The notes under the pieces: model-generated
The model's database searches: none
What the model was told of the DNA's origin: nothing
The model's input: the letters and a program-made list of their open reading frames with translations, nothing else
Assembly (NCBI RefSeq): GCF_011040385.1
Contig: NZ_JAAIKB010000006.1
Span: forward strand, 1 to 64,000
Reading direction: 5' to 3'
Origin: Falsiroseomonas algicola
GTDB taxonomy: Bacteria; Pseudomonadota; Alphaproteobacteria; Acetobacterales; Acetobacteraceae
DNA length: 64,000 bases
In this document: positions 60,801 to 64,000 of the stretch, piece by piece
Layout of the letters: each line of letters begins with the position of its first letter
Position numbering within the stretch: the stretch's first letter is position 1
Program-made: the position numbers and the translations under genes

Positions 60801-61130
60801 TCAGCCGGCCTTGAACTTGCTGTAGAAGCCGGTCGGGCGGACGAAGCGGTTCTCCTGCTTCACCAGCAGGCCGCGGGAGGCGCTTTCCTTGAGGTAGGCG
60901 CCCCAGGCGGGATCGGCGGCCATGGCCGTGCGGCGGCGGTCGCGATCCGCCAAATCCGCATAGCCCCAGAGATGGACGACGGTGTTCAGCTCCCCCTCCA
61001 CCGTCGTGTACCAGCCCAGGCAGTTCTCCAGGTACTTGGTCTGCAGCGGCCAGGCCATGGTCTCGTAGAGCGAGACGAACTCGGCCAGCTTGCCGGGCGC
61101 CGTGGTGTAGATGCGCAAGTCGACGATCAT
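60801..61130 (-). CDS. NIPSNAP family protein
   Basis: 109 residues with the ferredoxin-like dimeric alpha/beta barrel fold of NIPSNAP proteins: [38 protein letters not shown], and RPTGFYSKF at the end. The role is not established; such proteins accompany small-molecule catabolism. The ATG at 61130 starts the conserved first strand and follows AGGGGGA. It is divergent from phnC. Confidence 0.85.
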   Translation of the reverse strand: MIVDLRIYTTAPGKLAEFVSLYETMAWPLQTKYLENCLGWYTTVEGELNTVVHLWGYADLADRDRRRTAMAADPAWGAYLKESASRGLLVKQENRFVRPTGFYSKFKAG

Positions 61131-61288
61131 CGGGCAGTTCCCCCTGGGGTTGGGCGCGGAGGATCGCCCAGGGCGGCGGAGCGCGGAAGGGCCCGCCCCT
61201 CGGAATTGCTGCCACGGGACCATCATCCCTCTGCAACGCCGATGTCATAGGGTGCATGTATAGGCCGCACCATCGAAGGGCGGCGGGG

Positions 61289-62116
61289 ATGCTGGAGCTT
61301 CAGGGTCTGACACGGCGATTCGGTTCGGTGACGGCGGTGAATGACGTCCGCCTCTCGATCCCGGATGGCCAGATGGTGGGGGTGATCGGTCGCTCCGGCG
61401 CGGGCAAGTCCACGCTGCTGCGGATGATCAACCGCCTGACCGAGCCCTCCGAGGGCCGCATCCTGCATGACGGCCAGGACATCACCGCGCTGCGCGGTTC
61501 CGCGCTGCGGCGCTGGCGCACCGACTGCGCCATGATCTTCCAGCAGTTCAATTTGGTGCAGCGGCTGGATGTGCTGACCAACGTCCTGGTCGGGCGGCTG
61601 AACCACCGGCCGGGCGTGATGGGCACGCTGACCAGCCTGCTCTGCCTCTTCACCGCGGAGGAACGGGCACTCGCCATCCAGGCGCTGGACCGCTTCGACC
61701 TGGCCGATACCGCGCTGCAGCGCGCCGATACGCTGTCCGGCGGCCAGCAGCAGCGCGTCGCGATCTGCCGCGCCCTGATGCAGGAGCCGAAATTCATCCT
61801 GGCCGATGAGCCGATCGCGAGCCTCGACCCGCGCAATGCGCGGACGGTGATGGAGGCGCTGCGCCAGGTGAACCGGGAGGATGGCATCACCGTGCTGACC
61901 AACCTCCATCACCTCGATACCGCCCGGCATTATTGCGACCGGATCGTCGCCATGCAGGCCGGGCGCGTGATGTTCGATGGCCCGCCCGCCGCGCTGACCG
62001 GGGAGAAGGTGCGCGAGATCTACGGCGTGTCCGAGGACGAGTTCGACGAGCAGGCCGAGGAGGCTGTGAAGCCCAAGGCCCAGCGCGCGCCGAAGGCCGG
62101 TCTCGCCATCGCCTGA
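61289..62116 (+). CDS. phnC: Phosphonate-type ABC transporter ATPase
   Basis: 275 residues. Walker [11 protein letters not shown]-loop [16 protein letters not shown], signature [15 protein letters not shown], Walker [12 protein letters not shown], and TNLHHLDTA in place of the plain H-loop, all typical of PhnC. The linker with [17 protein letters not shown] is a PhnC hallmark. The Lys/Ala-rich tail is extra. ATG 61289 is used; ATG 61256 would add 11 residues. The importer may carry phosphonate, phosphite or a related oxyanion. Confidence 0.92.
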   Translation: MLELQGLTRRFGSVTAVNDVRLSIPDGQMVGVIGRSGAGKSTLLRMINRLTEPSEGRILHDGQDITALRGSALRRWRTDCAMIFQQFNLVQRLDVLTNVLVGRLNHRPGVMGTLTSLLCLFTAEERALAIQALDRFDLADTALQRADTLSGGQQQRVAICRALMQEPKFILADEPIASLDPRNARTVMEALRQVNREDGITVLTNLHHLDTARHYCDRIVAMQAGRVMFDGPPAALTGEKVREIYGVSEDEFDEQAEEAVKPKAQRAPKAGLAIA

Positions 62117-62167
62117 GTGGCGTGCGGCGGGATCGGCGGCGTTCTTCCACCCAACGGAGAGACCCGC

Positions 62168-63133
62168 ATGATCACCCGTCGCCTGATGCTGGCCGCCGCC
62201 GCGGCGGCCCCCTTCCCCGCGCTTGCGCAAGCGCCCGCCCCGGCCATGCCCGCGGCCGGCCGCCGCGCCTGGGCGCAGCAGGTTCCCCAGATCCGCATCG
62301 GCCTGCTGGGCGGCGAGAACGAGTCCGACCGGCTCGGCCGCTACGACGCCTATCGCCAGCTCATCGAGACGACCTTCGGCGTGCCCGTGCGGCTTTTCCC
62401 GGCTTCCGACTATGCCGGCGTGATGCAGGCCTTCAGCGCGCGGCAGATCGAGATGTCCTCCATGGGCGCCTCCGCCTATGCCGGCGCCTGGCTCGACACC
62501 AATGGCGGCGTGGAGCCGCTCTTCGTGGCGCGGGAAGCGGATGGCAGCATCTCCTACATCGCCGTCATGGTGGTGCGGGCCGATAGCGGCATCACGAGCC
62601 TGGAGCAGCTGCGCGGCAAGTCGCTGGCCTGGGCGGACCCGAACAGCACCAGCGGCTACCTGGTGCCCCGCAGCGAGCTGCGGGCGGCCGGGATCAACAC
62701 GGAAAGCGGGCAGTACTTCTCCCGCACCGGCTTCGGCGGCGGGCATGAACAGGCGGTGGTCGCGGTGCTGCAGCGCCAGTATGATGCGGCCGTGACCTGG
62801 GCCTCCGGCCAGGGCGACGAAGCGCAGGGCTTCACCCGCGGCAACCTTCGCGCCATGGTCGAGAAGGGGATGCTGAACATGCGGGACCTGCGCATCATCT
62901 GGCGGTCGCGCCCGATCCTGAACGGGCCGATGACGGTGCGCGCCGACCTGCCGGCGGCCTTCAAGGCCGACATCACCGCCTTCCACCTGGCGCTGGCCAC
63001 CGCCCATCCGCAGATCTACGCGCAGGTCGAGCGCGGCGGCGGGCTCGGCTACGCGGCCGTGACGCATGCGCAGTTCGAGCCGATCGTGCAGCTGCGCCGC
63101 GAGGAAGCGGCCGAGCGGCGCCGGCGCAGCTGA
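62168..63133 (+). CDS. phnD: Phosphonate-type ABC transporter substrate-binding protein
   Basis: 321 residues. A signal peptide (MITRRLMLAAAAAAPFPALAQA) precedes a periplasmic binding fold: IRIGLLGGENESDRLGRYDAY, ASDYAGVMQAFSARQIEMSSMGASAYAGA, WADPNSTSGYLVPRSEL, as in PhnD. The S-T-S-G loop contacts the phosphonate group in relatives. GGAGAG lies 7 nt before the ATG. The gene follows phnC by 51 bp. Confidence 0.92.
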   Translation: MITRRLMLAAAAAAPFPALAQAPAPAMPAAGRRAWAQQVPQIRIGLLGGENESDRLGRYDAYRQLIETTFGVPVRLFPASDYAGVMQAFSARQIEMSSMGASAYAGAWLDTNGGVEPLFVAREADGSISYIAVMVVRADSGITSLEQLRGKSLAWADPNSTSGYLVPRSELRAAGINTESGQYFSRTGFGGGHEQAVVAVLQRQYDAAVTWASGQGDEAQGFTRGNLRAMVEKGMLNMRDLRIIWRSRPILNGPMTVRADLPAAFKADITAFHLALATAHPQIYAQVERGGGLGYAAVTHAQFEPIVQLRREEAAERRRRS

Positions 63134-63136
63134 TCC

Positions 63137-64000
63137 GTGTCCGCGGCGCTTCCCCTCCCCCGCCTTCCCGCCGTGCCGCGGATCGAGGCGGATTTCCAGG
63201 CGGCGCGCCGCGCCCGACGCAACGCCACCCTCCTCTGGGGTGGCGTCCTGCTGGTCTGCATCTATGTGGCAGCCCTGGTCAGCGAGGCCTCGCCGGCCGC
63301 GATCCTGGCCGGGCTGCCGCGCATCGGCGAGTATTTCTGGCGCACCCTGCCCACCTTCCGGTGGGAGGTGTTCTTCGCGAACTGGGAGACGGAGGGAAGC
63401 TTCGCCTCCTGGATGTACCGGGCCGACAAATGGGCCTGGCTGATCTTCGAGACGGCGCAGATGGCGCTGCTGGCGACGCTCGGCGGCACGCTGGTGGCGC
63501 TGCTGCTGTGCTTCCCGGCGGCGCGCAACATGGCGCCGAACGCCTGGGTCTATCACCTGGCGCGCCGCTTCCTGGAAGTATGCCGGACAGTGCCGGAGAT
63601 CGTCTTCGCGCTGATCTTCGTCTGGGCCTTCGGCATCGGGCCGCTCGCCGGCATCCTGGCCATCGCCATCCACACCATCGGCGCCAATGGCAAGCTCTTC
63701 GCCGAGGTGGTGGAGAATGCGGAGCCGGGGCCGGTGGAGGGCATCCGCGCCGCGGGCGGCAACTGGTTCCACCGCGCGCGCTTCGGCATCCTGCCGCAGG
63801 TCGCACCCAATTTCCTGAGCTACGCGCTGCTGCGATTCGAGGTGAATGTGCGCGGCGCCAGCGTGATCGGCTTCGTCGGCGCGGGCGGCATCGGGCAGGA
63901 GCTCTACCAGGTGATCGCGTTCAATTATTACGAGGAGATCAGCGCCATCGTCGTGCTGATCATCCTGGCGGTCGCGCTGATCGACGTGGTGTCGGAGAAG
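63137..64000 (+). CDS. phnE: Phosphonate-type ABC transporter permease, 3' end outside the window
   Basis: 288 codons are visible from a GTG at 63137, 3 bp after phnD, to the last base, with no stop. Helices are seen near 35-50 (GVLLVCIYVAALV) and from about 105 on. The EAA loop reads EGIRAAGGNWFHRARFGILPQ and is followed by SVIGFVGAGGIGQELYQV, the PhnE signature. It forms the membrane part of the importer. The rest of the gene, and any C-P lyase genes, lie beyond the window. Confidence 0.9.
   Translation, partial: MSAALPLPRLPAVPRIEADFQAARRARRNATLLWGGVLLVCIYVAALVSEASPAAILAGLPRIGEYFWRTLPTFRWEVFFANWETEGSFASWMYRADKWAWLIFETAQMALLATLGGTLVALLLCFPAARNMAPNAWVYHLARRFLEVCRTVPEIVFALIFVWAFGIGPLAGILAIAIHTIGANGKLFAEVVENAEPGPVEGIRAAGGNWFHRARFGILPQVAPNFLSYALLRFEVNVRGASVIGFVGAGGIGQELYQVIAFNYYEEISAIVVLIILAVALIDVVSEK

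Noticed and set aside
61223-63772. 849-codon minus-strand frame
   Set aside because: It covers phnC, phnD and phnE in antisense. No domain motif is visible, and composition is His/Arg/Gly-rich shadow.

Overview
The window is a chromosome segment of very high GC DNA (third codon positions almost always G or C) from an alphaproteobacterium. The best fit is Acetobacteraceae, something close to Roseomonas, judged from gene content and order: ffs-dnaX-ybaB-recR, cycM divergent from pheA, yejABEF, NDP-forming acyl-CoA ligases and many small lipoproteins. This placement is inference; no rRNA, tRNA, phage, transposase or CRISPR array was seen. Gene ends were placed by reading start codons, Shine-Dalgarno (SD) matches and stop/start overlaps.

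1-11.1 kb (mostly minus strand): an amidase; a tightly packed operon of five small lipoproteins, four of them diverged paralogues plus one BamE/SmpA-like protein; an acyl-CoA operon (NDP-forming acyl-CoA synthetase, MaoC-type double hotdog protein, CoA-transferase subunits A and B, crotonase); a tail-anchored small protein; and a lytic transglycosylase lipoprotein with a SPOR domain.

11.5-42.2 kb: a surface glycan locus of about 30 kb. It holds an ABC-2 exporter (permease plus ATPase) and a complete gene set for GDP-D-glycero-alpha-D-manno-heptose (gmhA, a fused guanylyltransferase/HAD phosphatase, and the GHMP kinase). It also has three sugar epimerase/reductase genes, a PLP sugar aminotransferase, a PglD-type acetyltransferase, a WbqC protein, a PhyH dioxygenase, at least four glycosyltransferases (one a 1024-residue GT4-GT2 fusion) and six SAM methyltransferases. 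Two secreted-looking repeat proteins sit inside the locus: an RTX/FG-GAP protein and a seven-repeat protein broken by a frameshift in a run of six G. The genes form long overlapping operons, with divergent promoters near 25.1 and 33.1 kb.

42.2-57.1 kb: leucyl aminopeptidase, a MarR regulator, a microcin C/oligopeptide-type ABC importer (yejABEF) followed in the same operon by a two-helix membrane protein and a GhrA-like 2-hydroxyacid dehydrogenase, then hisN, cycM, pheA, a proline-rich repeat protein, a small lipoprotein and nudC.

57.1-64 kb: a 23-bp tandem repeat, the SRP RNA (ffs), dnaX, ybaB and recR, a NIPSNAP protein, and the phosphonate-type importer phnC-phnD-phnE, cut by the window end.

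The most unusual non-coding signal is a compound double-hairpin module found four times at two loci. Each locus carries the module as an inverted pair, and one pair brackets a perfect 21-bp hairpin. Two genes appear to start at CTG, and pepA contains a sharp cluster of rare codons.
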